From Scybalousia_A sp045221575 (GTDB taxonomy: Bacteria; Bacteroidota; Bacteroidia; Bacteroidales; P3), in assembly GCA_045221575.1 (NCBI GenBank), contig JBGUWU010000004.1, positions 1 to 50,858 on the forward strand: DNA of 50,858 nucleotides, read 5' to 3'. Below are positions 1 to 7,148 of the stretch, one piece after another. Position numbers and translations under genes: made by a program. Numbering within the stretch: the first letter of the stretch is position 1; the number at the start of each line of letters is the position of its first letter. The notes below the pieces were generated by a model, which was given only the letters and a program-made list of their open reading frames with translations, was not told the DNA's origin and ran no database searches.

Positions 1-1
1 T

Positions 2-1066
2 TCAGCAAACAAATTGTGTAACAATACCGATGAACACACAATTTGGAGGTTTATACATGATGTTGCAGCTGGATTAAGTTATCTTCACAAAAATGACATC
101 ATTCACCAAGATATTAAACCAGATAACGTACTTATCAATCCAAAAGGTGATTTTGTTATAACAGATTTTGGAATTTCTCATAAAGTACGTTCAACAATGA
201 GAAAACAATCTGGAAGAATTGAGAATAGTGGTTCAATTGCTTATATGGGACCAGAGCGTTTTCAAAAAGATGTTATGCTGATTAACGCAAGCGATATTTG
301 GTCTTTGGGTGCATCTATCTATGAATTAGCCACAGGAGAATTACCTTTTAATGGATTAGGAGGAGGTATGATGCTTTCTGGAGCAGAAATTCCAGATTTA
401 CCTGAAGGTTTTTCTAAAGATCTAAACAAAGTTATGCAATTATGTCTAAGTAAAGAACCTTGGGAAAGACCTTTGGCTGAAAACTTAGCAAAAATGGCTA
501 CAAGAAAACTTAATGGCGAACCATTAGAGCCTGCTACAACACCTAATATCAATCAAAACAACAACAATAATCAAAGTTTTGAATCTAAAAACGAAGAAAA
601 AAAGAAATCTAATCTACCTAAAATAATCATAGGTATTCTTATTGTTGTTATCATTGCTGGAGGTGCTATCGGATTTACAACATATAAATCTTTCCAAACC
701 AAAAGAGGTATTATAAAAAACTATCGTAAGGTTGTAACAGAGTGCAAAGTATCCATAGAAGCTGGAGATGTAGGCAACACAAACTCATTATTGGCAGCTA
801 AAGAGCAAATTCTTGAGGTTAAAAAGTTAGAAGATCAATATGCAAACAAGTATGAAGAATGCAATGAGTATAAGAACTTAAAACAATCTCTTGAACAAAA
901 ATGTGCAGAAGCAGCAGATTCTTGGATAAAAGCTGCGGAAAACCAATACTTCAATCTACACGATGAGGAAAATGCAAAAGAATATTATTCTCTTGCTCTA
1001 CAATTAAGTAATGAAAGAAGTGAAAAACTTGATAAAGTTAAAATTTTTTCAAGCATGGGTCAATAA
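2..1066 (+). CDS. Membrane-anchored Ser/Thr protein kinase (5' end outside window)
   Basis: This is the C-terminal part of a Hanks-type protein kinase that would phosphorylate Ser/Thr on cytoplasmic targets. The reading frame is open to the window edge, so the glycine-rich loop and ATP-binding lysine lie upstream. Counting from the TTG at 14, the catalytic loop HQDIKPDN is at 31-38, DFG at 51-53, and an APE-like MGPE at 78-81. The residue before the catalytic Asp is Gln, not Arg, so it is a non-RD kinase. An Asn-rich linker (about 180-200) leads to one membrane segment (about 203-224, rich in I, V and G). A charged, helical, probably periplasmic tail follows, perhaps TPR-like. The next gene encodes a secreted protein 55 bp downstream on the same strand and is a plausible partner. 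The kinase call is firm; the substrate is unknown. Confidence 0.9.
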   Translation, partial: SANKLCNNTDEHTIWRFIHDVAAGLSYLHKNDIIHQDIKPDNVLINPKGDFVITDFGISHKVRSTMRKQSGRIENSGSIAYMGPERFQKDVMLINASDIWSLGASIYELATGELPFNGLGGGMMLSGAEIPDLPEGFSKDLNKVMQLCLSKEPWERPLAENLAKMATRKLNGEPLEPATTPNINQNNNNNQSFESKNEEKKKSNLPKIIIGILIVVIIAGGAIGFTTYKSFQTKRGIIKNYRKVVTECKVSIEAGDVGNTNSLLAAKEQILEVKKLEDQYANKYEECNEYKNLKQSLEQKCAEAADSWIKAAENQYFNLHDEENAKEYYSLALQLSNERSEKLDKVKIFSSMGQ

Positions 1067-1121
1067 TGAAAAACCTTGATTTATATATTAATTATTTAAC
1101 AGAAATCAAAAAAGACGTAAT

Positions 1122-2534
1122 ATGAAAAGAATATTATTGATTTTCTTAGCGGTTGTATGTTGTTATACTTTTGCTTTATCTCAAGGAACTGCACCAAAAG
1201 CGAACAGAGTTAGTTGTTATTCCAAGAATAGGGATAAAGGTATAACTTTATTTAAGCAAGGAAAATGTGCAGAAGCAAAAAAATGGTTTAATGCTGCCAA
1301 CAATTGTCCAGACAAACCTCAAACAAACGATATTGCAACTTGGCTTAACAAATGTAATAATTGTAAAAAGCAGACAGACACCAATAAAAAACCTTCAGAC
1401 ACTAATAAAAAGCCTGTTAATAAACCTATAAATAAAGATAGTGAATGGGCTAAGAAATCTTATATGGATATAACCTACATTGATTTCGGAAGCACAGATG
1501 TCAATGGTGTTACAGAAATAGAATTTGGAGATAATCTTTATTCTGATTTAAAATATCTTGCCACACGAATACAATATAATAGTTTGGCAGATGTAGAAAA
1601 GGAATCTTCTTTATATATTGCCATTTATGATCCTAATGGAGATTTATTAACAGGAACATCTTCTCCTTCTGGTTATACCTACTCCACAGATGTTGTAGTA
1701 GAAACAGGAAGTTATAATACATTAACCATTCCTGGTTGGGGTAATAACTCTGGAAATATATATAGAAATGGTACTTATCAGATGAAAATCTTTTCAAGTT
1801 ATGGTATTGAACTGTATCGTAAAAGCATATATATACGACCTGCGGTTGTAGAAGAGACTCCTGCACCTACAAATTCTTTTGGTTTTTATGGTACATCTCG
1901 TTCTTATAGTGATAATGCAACAGGCTTAAAATATTTAAGAGATGATGTAAGCGAAAAAGGAGGATTTCGTACAGGAGCTATTTCAACTAATGGTAAAGGG
2001 GTTATTATCAGAGGAAGTAATGGTTACGCATATACAGGAATACCAACTAATCTTGCTGACAAGATTAAGAGCTTAAACAAAGACAACTCAAAGATTGAAG
2101 ATATATTTATGTCTTCCAATGGCGAATACTATGGTCTTGTTTATGATTCTTATGGTTATTTCTGTCATAGTCTGCAAGATATGTTAGACAAACTGAAAGA
2201 ATACAACAATAATCAAGAAGATATTATTTCAGTTTCAGTTAATAACAACGGAGATTTCATTATCATAACAAATCAACACCTTTATGCAAGCAATACAAAC
2301 GACTATAATGCTATGATTGCCGCAAAAGATAAATACGGATATATTTATTCTGCATGCACATCAGAAAAAGGTGTAATCTTTTGTTGTGAAAGAGGTGTTT
2401 ATTATTCAAATATACCTACCAACTTAGAAACAAAATTAAAATCTCTATCTTGGAAACCAAAGGTAGTTAAGTTCACTGATAGTGGCACATTCATAATTAC
2501 AGATGGTGAAAACACCTACTCTTATCAAATGTAG
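1122..2534 (+). CDS. Secreted protein of unknown function with repeated C-terminal segments
   Basis: I do not recognise a named family. The 470-residue product begins with a clear signal peptide (MKRILLIFLAVVCCYTFALS) and should be exported. Residues about 32-75 look like a short TPR-like helical pair (GKCAEAKKWFNAANNCP). A low-complexity linker follows with two DTNKKPxxx repeats. The middle (about 110-250) looks beta-rich. The C-terminal half holds three or four segments of about 45 residues, each with a xxNGxxxI/xxGxF strand pair followed by a short helix (compare IPTNLADKIKSL and IPTNLETKLKSL), which suggests a small repeat fold such as an incomplete propeller. It follows the kinase gene after 55 bp and is probably co-transcribed, so a kinase partner or envelope sensor is an inference. 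A strong terminator follows. Confidence 0.7.
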   Translation: MKRILLIFLAVVCCYTFALSQGTAPKANRVSCYSKNRDKGITLFKQGKCAEAKKWFNAANNCPDKPQTNDIATWLNKCNNCKKQTDTNKKPSDTNKKPVNKPINKDSEWAKKSYMDITYIDFGSTDVNGVTEIEFGDNLYSDLKYLATRIQYNSLADVEKESSLYIAIYDPNGDLLTGTSSPSGYTYSTDVVVETGSYNTLTIPGWGNNSGNIYRNGTYQMKIFSSYGIELYRKSIYIRPAVVEETPAPTNSFGFYGTSRSYSDNATGLKYLRDDVSEKGGFRTGAISTNGKGVIIRGSNGYAYTGIPTNLADKIKSLNKDNSKIEDIFMSSNGEYYGLVYDSYGYFCHSLQDMLDKLKEYNNNQEDIISVSVNNNGDFIIITNQHLYASNTNDYNAMIAAKDKYGYIYSACTSEKGVIFCCERGVYYSNIPTNLETKLKSLSWKPKVVKFTDSGTFIITDGENTYSYQM

Positions 2535-2550
2535 AAGACACTGAAAAAAA

Positions 2551-2586
2551 AGAGTTGATTTTAAAATTTTAAAATCAACTCTTTTT
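2551..2586 (+). terminator. Rho-independent terminator after the kinase operon
   Basis: A perfect palindrome with 16-bp arms (AGAGTTGATTTTAAAA and its complement, 2551-2582) is followed by TTTTT. The A-run before it makes it potentially bidirectional. The right arm reappears at about 2613-2630, which links this hairpin to a local repeat family. Confidence 0.85.
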
Positions 2587-2630
2587 ACTATAAAGATCAA
2601 CTTTTAATTTTCTAAAATCAACTCTTTTTT
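2551..2630. repeat. Repeated AAAATCAACTCTTTTT arms
   Basis: The sequence TAAAATCAACTCTTTTT occurs at 2570-2586 and again at 2613-2629, with ATCAACTTTTAATTTT between them. Read on the minus strand these are AAGAGTTGATTTTA-type units. They resemble the 21-bp tandem unit at 36663-36742 (core AAAAGTTGATTTTCGTAAATT minus a few bases). See findings. Confidence 0.55.
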
Positions 2631-3029
2631 TTAGCATAGCAAATTTGTTTTTTTTACATTTAAGGAAATAATTTTAAAAATTTATTCACTTTTCTTTGTT
2701 AATAAAAAAAATGATGGTATTTGTTAAAATTTCTAACCTTAAAATTTGAAAAGTATTTGACACATATGAAATTATAAGACTAAAAACAAAATATTCAAAA
2801 TTATAAAAAAAATAGCAAAATATTTTTATATTTAAAAAAAATGTCGTATGAGGTAATTTTAGAAAAAATTAAGAAAATTTAGCAATTGTAAATTCAAGAA
2901 AATCAAAACTTATAATTTTTTTTTCTCACTCTACGATATGTTGTCTGAATATAAAATCAAGTTTTTGTTTATAAAAAATATTTTAAACTTCCAAGTTTTT
3001 TGTTTTTTTTTTTGCATTTTTTTTTAATA
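2631..3029. other. Long AT-rich gap upstream of dnaA
   Basis: About 400 nt of extremely AT-rich sequence with poly-A and poly-T runs and no convincing coding frame. I looked for DnaA boxes of the TTATCCACA type on both strands and saw none, so an origin here is not supported by boxes. The composition would suit a DNA-unwinding region or simply a long promoter region. Confidence 0.4.
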
Positions 3030-3037
3030 TATCTTTG
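3030..3037 (+). promoter_or_regulatory. Bacteroidota -7 promoter element for dnaA
   Basis: TATCTTTG matches the TAnnTTTG -7 consensus of the Bacteroidota primary sigma factor. The dnaA ATG lies about 50 nt downstream. A TTTG at 3011-3014 is nearer than the usual -33 spacing, so only the -7 element is well supported. Confidence 0.6.
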
Positions 3038-3086
3038 TATTCGTTGAAATTTGTGGTAAAAACGCCATTTTAAGAATACAATAAAG

Positions 3087-4511
3087 ATGAAAGAGAGTAA
3101 TTGTCAGGAAGTTTGGGCTAAATGCTTAAATATAATAAAAGATAATATTGGTGAAGATGCTTTCAATACTTGGTTTAAACCTTTGCAAGCAATATCTTTA
3201 AATGAGGATACTTTAACTATTAGAGTACCAAGTGTCTTTTTCTATGAATGGATTGAAGCTAACTTTATTAAAATACTCAGAGCTGCCGTCAGAAAAGTAA
3301 TTGGGCCTAATGCAAGACTACTTTACACTGCTCAGTTAGATGGAAATAATGAACCAACATTTCCTTCTAACAATAAAGACGTAGCGGTTAATCCTCCCAA
3401 ACGCGTTCCTATGGTTGTTGAAAGAGATAATCATAATGACGCTATTAATCCTTTTGTTATACCAGGAATACAACCAATTCATATAGATTCTCAATTAAAC
3501 GAAAATTATAGTTTTGATAATTTTATTGAAGGAGAATGTAATCAATTAGCAAGATGTGCTGGATATGCAGTTGCTCAAAATCCTGGAAAAACAGCTTTCA
3601 ATCCTTTCTTTATTTATTCTAATGTTGGATTAGGAAAAACCCACCTTGCACATGCGATAGGTTTGGAGACAAAACGCTTACACCCTGACAAAACAGTATT
3701 ATATGTAAGTGCAGATCAGTTCTTTCAACAATTTGCAGACGCCGTAAAACACGGCACTGTTAATAATTTCCTACAGTTTTATCAAATGGCAATAGACGTT
3801 TTAATAATTGATGATATTCAATTTATGAAACGTGAGAGCGTACAAAACATTTTCTTCCAAATATTCAACGGTCTGCATCAAGCAGGTAAGCAAATTATAG
3901 TTACATCTGACAAAGCTCCATCTGAAATCGTGGGTTTAGAACAAAGAATCCTTTCCCGTTTGAAATGGGGTTTGAACGCCGAGTTACAAGTTCCAGACTT
4001 AGATACAAGAATAAAAATAATCAAGAAAAAACTATTTAATGAAGGAGGCATAACTATGCCAGAAGACGTTATAGAGTATCTTGCTTACAGTGTAAATACA
4101 TCTATTAGAGAATTAGAAGGAGCTTTAATTTCTCTTGTTGCTCAATCTTCATTACAAAAACAGGAAATAACAATAGACTTAGCACGTCAAATAGTTGATA
4201 GATTCGTTAAGAGCAATTCAAGAGAAATAACTATAGAATATATTCAAAAAGTTGTTTGTGGTTATTTTAATATCTCAGTGGAAACTATGCTTTCTAAGAG
4301 TAGAAAAGTTGATGTTGTAACTGCAAGACACATTTCTATGTATCTTTCTCGTAAATTAACAAAAGAACCTTTGGTTTCCATTGGTCAAAAATGTGGAAAA
4401 AAAGACCACGCAACAGTTCTTCATGCTTGCAAAGTTGTGGCTAACATAAAGGATGTTGATAAATCGTTTAAAAAAGACCTTGAATTACTTGAGAAAAAAA
4501 TAAAAGATTAG
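3087..4511 (+). CDS. dnaA: Chromosomal replication initiator protein DnaA
   Basis: DnaA binds origin DNA, forms ATP-dependent filaments and melts the origin. The 474-residue length is normal. Domain I is about 1-80 (start MKESNCQEVWAKCLNII), followed by a short variable linker to about 120. The AAA+ core carries Walker A with GLGKTH at 181-186 and Walker B VLIIDDIQF around 238-246. The C-terminal helix-turn-helix domain carries the DnaA signature as GKKDHATVLHAC near 437-448. The ATG at 3087 begins the standard N-terminal motif. The gene is isolated: a long AT-rich region lies upstream and a convergent terminator downstream, and dnaN and other origin genes are not adjacent, as is usual in this phylum. 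The identity is certain. Confidence 0.98.
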   Translation: MKESNCQEVWAKCLNIIKDNIGEDAFNTWFKPLQAISLNEDTLTIRVPSVFFYEWIEANFIKILRAAVRKVIGPNARLLYTAQLDGNNEPTFPSNNKDVAVNPPKRVPMVVERDNHNDAINPFVIPGIQPIHIDSQLNENYSFDNFIEGECNQLARCAGYAVAQNPGKTAFNPFFIYSNVGLGKTHLAHAIGLETKRLHPDKTVLYVSADQFFQQFADAVKHGTVNNFLQFYQMAIDVLIIDDIQFMKRESVQNIFFQIFNGLHQAGKQIIVTSDKAPSEIVGLEQRILSRLKWGLNAELQVPDLDTRIKIIKKKLFNEGGITMPEDVIEYLAYSVNTSIRELEGALISLVAQSSLQKQEITIDLARQIVDRFVKSNSREITIEYIQKVVCGYFNISVETMLSKSRKVDVVTARHISMYLSRKLTKEPLVSIGQKCGKKDHATVLHACKVVANIKDVDKSFKKDLELLEKKIKD

Positions 4512-4545
4512 TCGTTTTTCTAAATATTAAATTGTTGTTTACAGA

Positions 4546-4575
4546 AAAGGACATCTAATTTCTTAGATGTCCTTT
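4546..4575. terminator. Terminator hairpin between dnaA and the convergent regulator gene
   Basis: A perfect 13-bp stem, AAAGGACATCTAA / TTAGATGTCCTTT, with a 4-nt loop sits between two convergent genes. The flanking U- and A-rich bases allow it to end transcription from both sides. Confidence 0.85.
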
Positions 4576-4589
4576 GTAATTTTAATTAC

Positions 4590-5528
4590 TTATAATTTTA
4601 TTTCCTTTATATCTACAAGATTATTAACTATTGCATATATGGTCAAACCACTCGGAGAATGAATGTCAAGTTTTTTAGCTATGTTTCTTCTGTGTGTAGT
4701 AACAGTATTCACAGAAATAAATAACTTATCCGCTATTTCTTTATTAGTCAAACCTTTTACAACACAAATAATTATTTCTTTTTCTCTATCAGTTAAAGAT
4801 GTAGAAAAATCATCTTCGCTTTCCTCGTGAATAACGGCACTCTTAGATAACTTCTCTTCTATTTTCTTTATCTCTGGAACGAATATCTTTCTTTCTAATT
4901 CACAATGCATAGCCAAATCTTCCTCAAAAAGAAAGATATCATACAATACGGAATTCATCATATTGTTCGCATTATTGGAATCAGAATATTTGATTATAAT
5001 ATTTTTAAGTTCAGCAAGTTTTAATTCTAACGGAGAATGATGAAGTACAGACATTTCTAAGAGAACTTCTTTTATTTTCTTTCCCTGTAATAAACCATCT
5101 ACATAAGGAAATACGTCTTCGTTCTCCCTTTCCATGTGTCGTCTAAGTTCTTCCACATATTCATCATAAAACTTGATAATCAAGAAAGAAATATCATTAT
5201 TTGAAGAAAAACCTAATGCTTCTATAAGTTTTCTTCTTATGAATGGTAAGAGAAAGTCTATATAATAAGAATGAGCGTTACGCAAATAAGTACAAAGAGT
5301 TTTTATTGATACTCTATATGAAGAAGTATTGTTTAAAACATCCTCTTTCCTGAAATTGATAACTGCCAAAAAAGTTTCACAATCCACGTTATTCTCTTTG
5401 CAAACTTCCTCTATGGTTTTATCTCCAAAACCAAGAGGAAGTGAAAAGCGAGAAATAACCTGCAATAGTCTATAATCTGAGCAGATAATGTCGTATAATC
5501 TATTCTCTTTTATATACCTATCTCTCAT
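4590..5528 (-). CDS. Hemerythrin-like/LuxR-type HTH fusion regulator
   Basis: A 312-residue predicted transcription factor with a sensor-like N-terminus. Residues about 10-58 resemble the ScdA/YtfE N-terminal domain (LGFGDKTIEEVCKENNVD) but lack its usual Cys pair. Residues about 80-225 look like a four-helix hemerythrin fold with H86, H131 and E135 (HxxxE), H163 or H164, and H208 and E212 (HxxxE). That is the pattern and spacing of the diiron ligands in YtfE/RIC proteins. Residues 244-290 form a LuxR/GerE helix-turn-helix (SLTDREKEIIICVVKGLTNKEIADKLF). I infer a diiron sensor of O2, NO or oxidative stress coupled directly to DNA binding. The gene starts 9 bp after pyrI on the same strand and so probably shares the pyrBI transcript, an unexpected link to pyrimidine synthesis. 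The HTH is certain and the diiron site very likely; the signal is unknown. Confidence 0.85.
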   Translation of the reverse strand: MRDRYIKENRLYDIICSDYRLLQVISRFSLPLGFGDKTIEEVCKENNVDCETFLAVINFRKEDVLNNTSSYRVSIKTLCTYLRNAHSYYIDFLLPFIRRKLIEALGFSSNNDISFLIIKFYDEYVEELRRHMERENEDVFPYVDGLLQGKKIKEVLLEMSVLHHSPLELKLAELKNIIIKYSDSNNANNMMNSVLYDIFLFEEDLAMHCELERKIFVPEIKKIEEKLSKSAVIHEESEDDFSTSLTDREKEIIICVVKGLTNKEIADKLFISVNTVTTHRRNIAKKLDIHSPSGLTIYAIVNNLVDIKEIKL

Positions 5529-5537
5529 AAAACAAGT

Positions 5538-5996
5538 TTATTCTTTGATTTCTATGTTTGTCATTGTCTTTTCGCAATAACGACATTGAATAGTTAAAGG
5601 TTCTGTATTAACAACTGTAAAATGAGTATCCATTTCTTCAACATTTGTAATACAATTTGGATTGATACATTTAACTATTTTATGAATTTCTTTTGGAATT
5701 TCAAGATTACGTTTTTCAACAACCGCATAATCCTTAATAGTTATTAAAGTTGCTGTTGGTGCAATGATAGCTAATTTATCTAATTCTTCTGGAGCAAAAT
5801 ATTTATTAGTTGCTTTTATTATACCTTTTCTTCCATATTTTTTACTCTCAAGATTAGTTCCTATTAGAATTTCATCACTCATTGCATTTAATCCTAATAT
5901 TCTTACAACAGAGAAAACTTTGTCAGCAGGAATATGATCTATTACTGTTCCGTTCTCTATCTTTTTTACTATAAGTTCTTTATTATTTGTTGTCAT
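5538..5996 (-). CDS. pyrI: Aspartate carbamoyltransferase regulatory chain PyrI
   Basis: PyrI binds the nucleotide effectors (CTP, ATP) and tethers PyrB trimers into the allosteric dodecamer in the cytoplasm. The 152-residue length is typical. The N-terminal half is the nucleotide-binding domain (NGTVIDHIPADKV motif at 15-27). The C-terminal half carries the four zinc-binding cysteines C110, C115, C138 and C141 in the CxxxxC...CxxC arrangement that contacts PyrB. It lies 54 bp downstream of pyrB and 9 bp upstream of the hemerythrin-LuxR gene, all on the minus strand. The presence of PyrI implies feedback control by nucleotides. Confidence 0.97.
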   Translation of the reverse strand: MTTNNKELIVKKIENGTVIDHIPADKVFSVVRILGLNAMSDEILIGTNLESKKYGRKGIIKATNKYFAPEELDKLAIIAPTATLITIKDYAVVEKRNLEIPKEIHKIVKCINPNCITNVEEMDTHFTVVNTEPLTIQCRYCEKTMTNIEIKE

Positions 5997-6050
5997 TTTT
6001 TTATCCTTTTTTAAATATTTAACATTTCAAGCCTTTATCAGTCTTTAAGA

Positions 6051-6980
6051 TTAAATAATTTTATCTGCATAACCCAAAATTGATGCAATTAGAGCTTGAC
6101 GAACAAACATTCCATTCTTTGCTTGTTGGAAATAGTAAGCATATTTTGTTTTATCAACATTCATTGCAATCTCATTGACTCTTGGAAGTGGGTGTAAAAC
6201 TTTCATATTATCTTTACAACCTTCCAAAACCGCTGCATCAAGTATATAAGAATTCTTTACTTTTTCATATTCCAATACATCTGGGAAACGCTCTTTTTGA
6301 ATTCTTGTCATATAGATAATATCTGCAAAAGGAATAACGTCTTCCAACTTTCTATATTCGTGATATTTTAAACCAGCGTTTGTTGCGTACATCTTAACAT
6401 TATCTGGCATAGATAAAGATTCAGGAGAAACAAAATGAAATTCAGCTTTAAAGTTACTCATTGCTTGAACCAAAGAATGAACAGTTCGTCCATACTTTAA
6501 ATCTCCAACCATTGCTATTTGCAAATTTTCTAAGGTTCCCTGTGTTTTTCTAATTGAATACAAATCTAACATACATTGTGTAGGATGTTGATTTGCTCCA
6601 TCTCCTGCATTAATTACTGGCACAGGACTAACTTCACTTGCCCAACGAGAAGCACCATCTCTTGGGTGACGCATAACAATAATATCAACATAAGATGATA
6701 CCATCATAATTGTATCGTGCAAACTTTCTCCTTTTTGAAGAGATGTTGCAGTTGGATTAGAGAAACCAATAACTCTCGCACCTAAACGATTTGCTGCAGT
6801 TTCAAAACTAAGACGAGTTCTTGTTGATGGTTCAAAGAATAAAGAACCTACAACTTTATCAGATAAAACAGGCTGATTAGGATTCTTTTCAAACTTTTCA
6901 GCCAAATCCAAAACAGCTAAGTAATCTTCTTTTGTGTAATCTGTAATGGATATTAGATTTTTGTTTTTAAGATTAACCAT
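6051..6980 (-). CDS. pyrB: Aspartate carbamoyltransferase catalytic chain PyrB
   Basis: PyrB condenses carbamoyl phosphate with L-aspartate to N-carbamoyl-aspartate, the committed step of pyrimidine synthesis. The 309-residue length is standard. The carbamoyl-phosphate motif STRTR is at 52-56 within FFEPSTRTRLSFE, the mobile loop with the active-site Ser and Lys is near 80-83 (TSLQKGES), and HPTQ is at 132-135. LHPLPR near the C-terminus closes the aspartate site. The first gene of the pyrB-pyrI-regulator operon. Upstream there is a possible attenuator: a short leader peptide and a terminator hairpin (described separately). Confidence 0.97.
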   Translation of the reverse strand: MVNLKNKNLISITDYTKEDYLAVLDLAEKFEKNPNQPVLSDKVVGSLFFEPSTRTRLSFETAANRLGARVIGFSNPTATSLQKGESLHDTIMMVSSYVDIIVMRHPRDGASRWASEVSPVPVINAGDGANQHPTQCMLDLYSIRKTQGTLENLQIAMVGDLKYGRTVHSLVQAMSNFKAEFHFVSPESLSMPDNVKMYATNAGLKYHEYRKLEDVIPFADIIYMTRIQKERFPDVLEYEKVKNSYILDAAVLEGCKDNMKVLHPLPRVNEIAMNVDKTKYAYYFQQAKNGMFVRQALIASILGYADKII

Positions 6981-7011
6981 AATTATTTATTTTATTTGTC
7001 CTTTTTGTTCT

Positions 7012-7056
7012 ATAAAAAAAATAAGGTGAATAAAGGAAACTTCCTCAATCACCTTA
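7012..7056 (-). terminator. Terminator hairpin upstream of pyrB (possible attenuator)
   Basis: On the minus strand TAAGGTGA pairs with TCACCTTA (7022-7029/7049-7056), with an inner AGGAA/TTCCT pairing. Eight U residues follow (7014-7021). It lies between the MATE gene and pyrB. It could end the MATE transcript, but the promoter-like TACTTTTGCA at 7119-7126 and a short frame that stops inside the stem make a pyrBI attenuator equally possible. Confidence 0.8.
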
Positions 7057-7110
7057 GTAACTATAATACTTACTTAGTTTATCTAATAATATGTTTTTAT
7101 TCTCTTGCAT
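7054..7110 (-). CDS. Putative 18-residue leader peptide of the pyrBI operon
   Basis: A short minus-strand frame reads MQENKNILLDKLSKYYSY and stops at 7054-7056, exactly at the base of the terminator stem. The end of the frame is U-rich (UAUUAUAGUUAC). A ribosome that reaches the stop codon would cover the 5' arm of the hairpin. That layout is the one used by the E. coli pyrBI leader PyrL, where low UTP pauses the polymerase so that translation catches up. The weak point is that the ATG would lie only a few nucleotides from the predicted start of transcription. The product has no recognisable domain; the role is inference. Confidence 0.4.
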   Translation of the reverse strand: MQENKNILLDKLSKYYSY

Positions 7111-7118
7111 ATTGATTG

Positions 7119-7126
7119 CAAAAGTA
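7119..7126 (-). promoter_or_regulatory. -7 promoter element, pyrBI leader
   Basis: On the minus strand TACTTTTG followed by CA fits the TAnnTTTGCA pattern seen at other genes in this window. It lies downstream of the MATE stop codon and 139 nt before the pyrB ATG, and so would produce a leader containing the hairpin at 7022-7056. Confidence 0.5.
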
Positions 7127-7148
7127 GTACTTTTTTTTATAATGCGTG

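Noticed and set aside
2631..3086. Replication origin next to dnaA
   Set aside because: No TTATCCACA-type DnaA boxes were seen on either strand; AT-richness alone is not enough.
7022..7056. Family link between this hairpin and the one at 11693-11727 (shared AAGGTGA arm)
   Set aside because: Only seven bases are shared and both are terminators; chance or convergent composition is enough.
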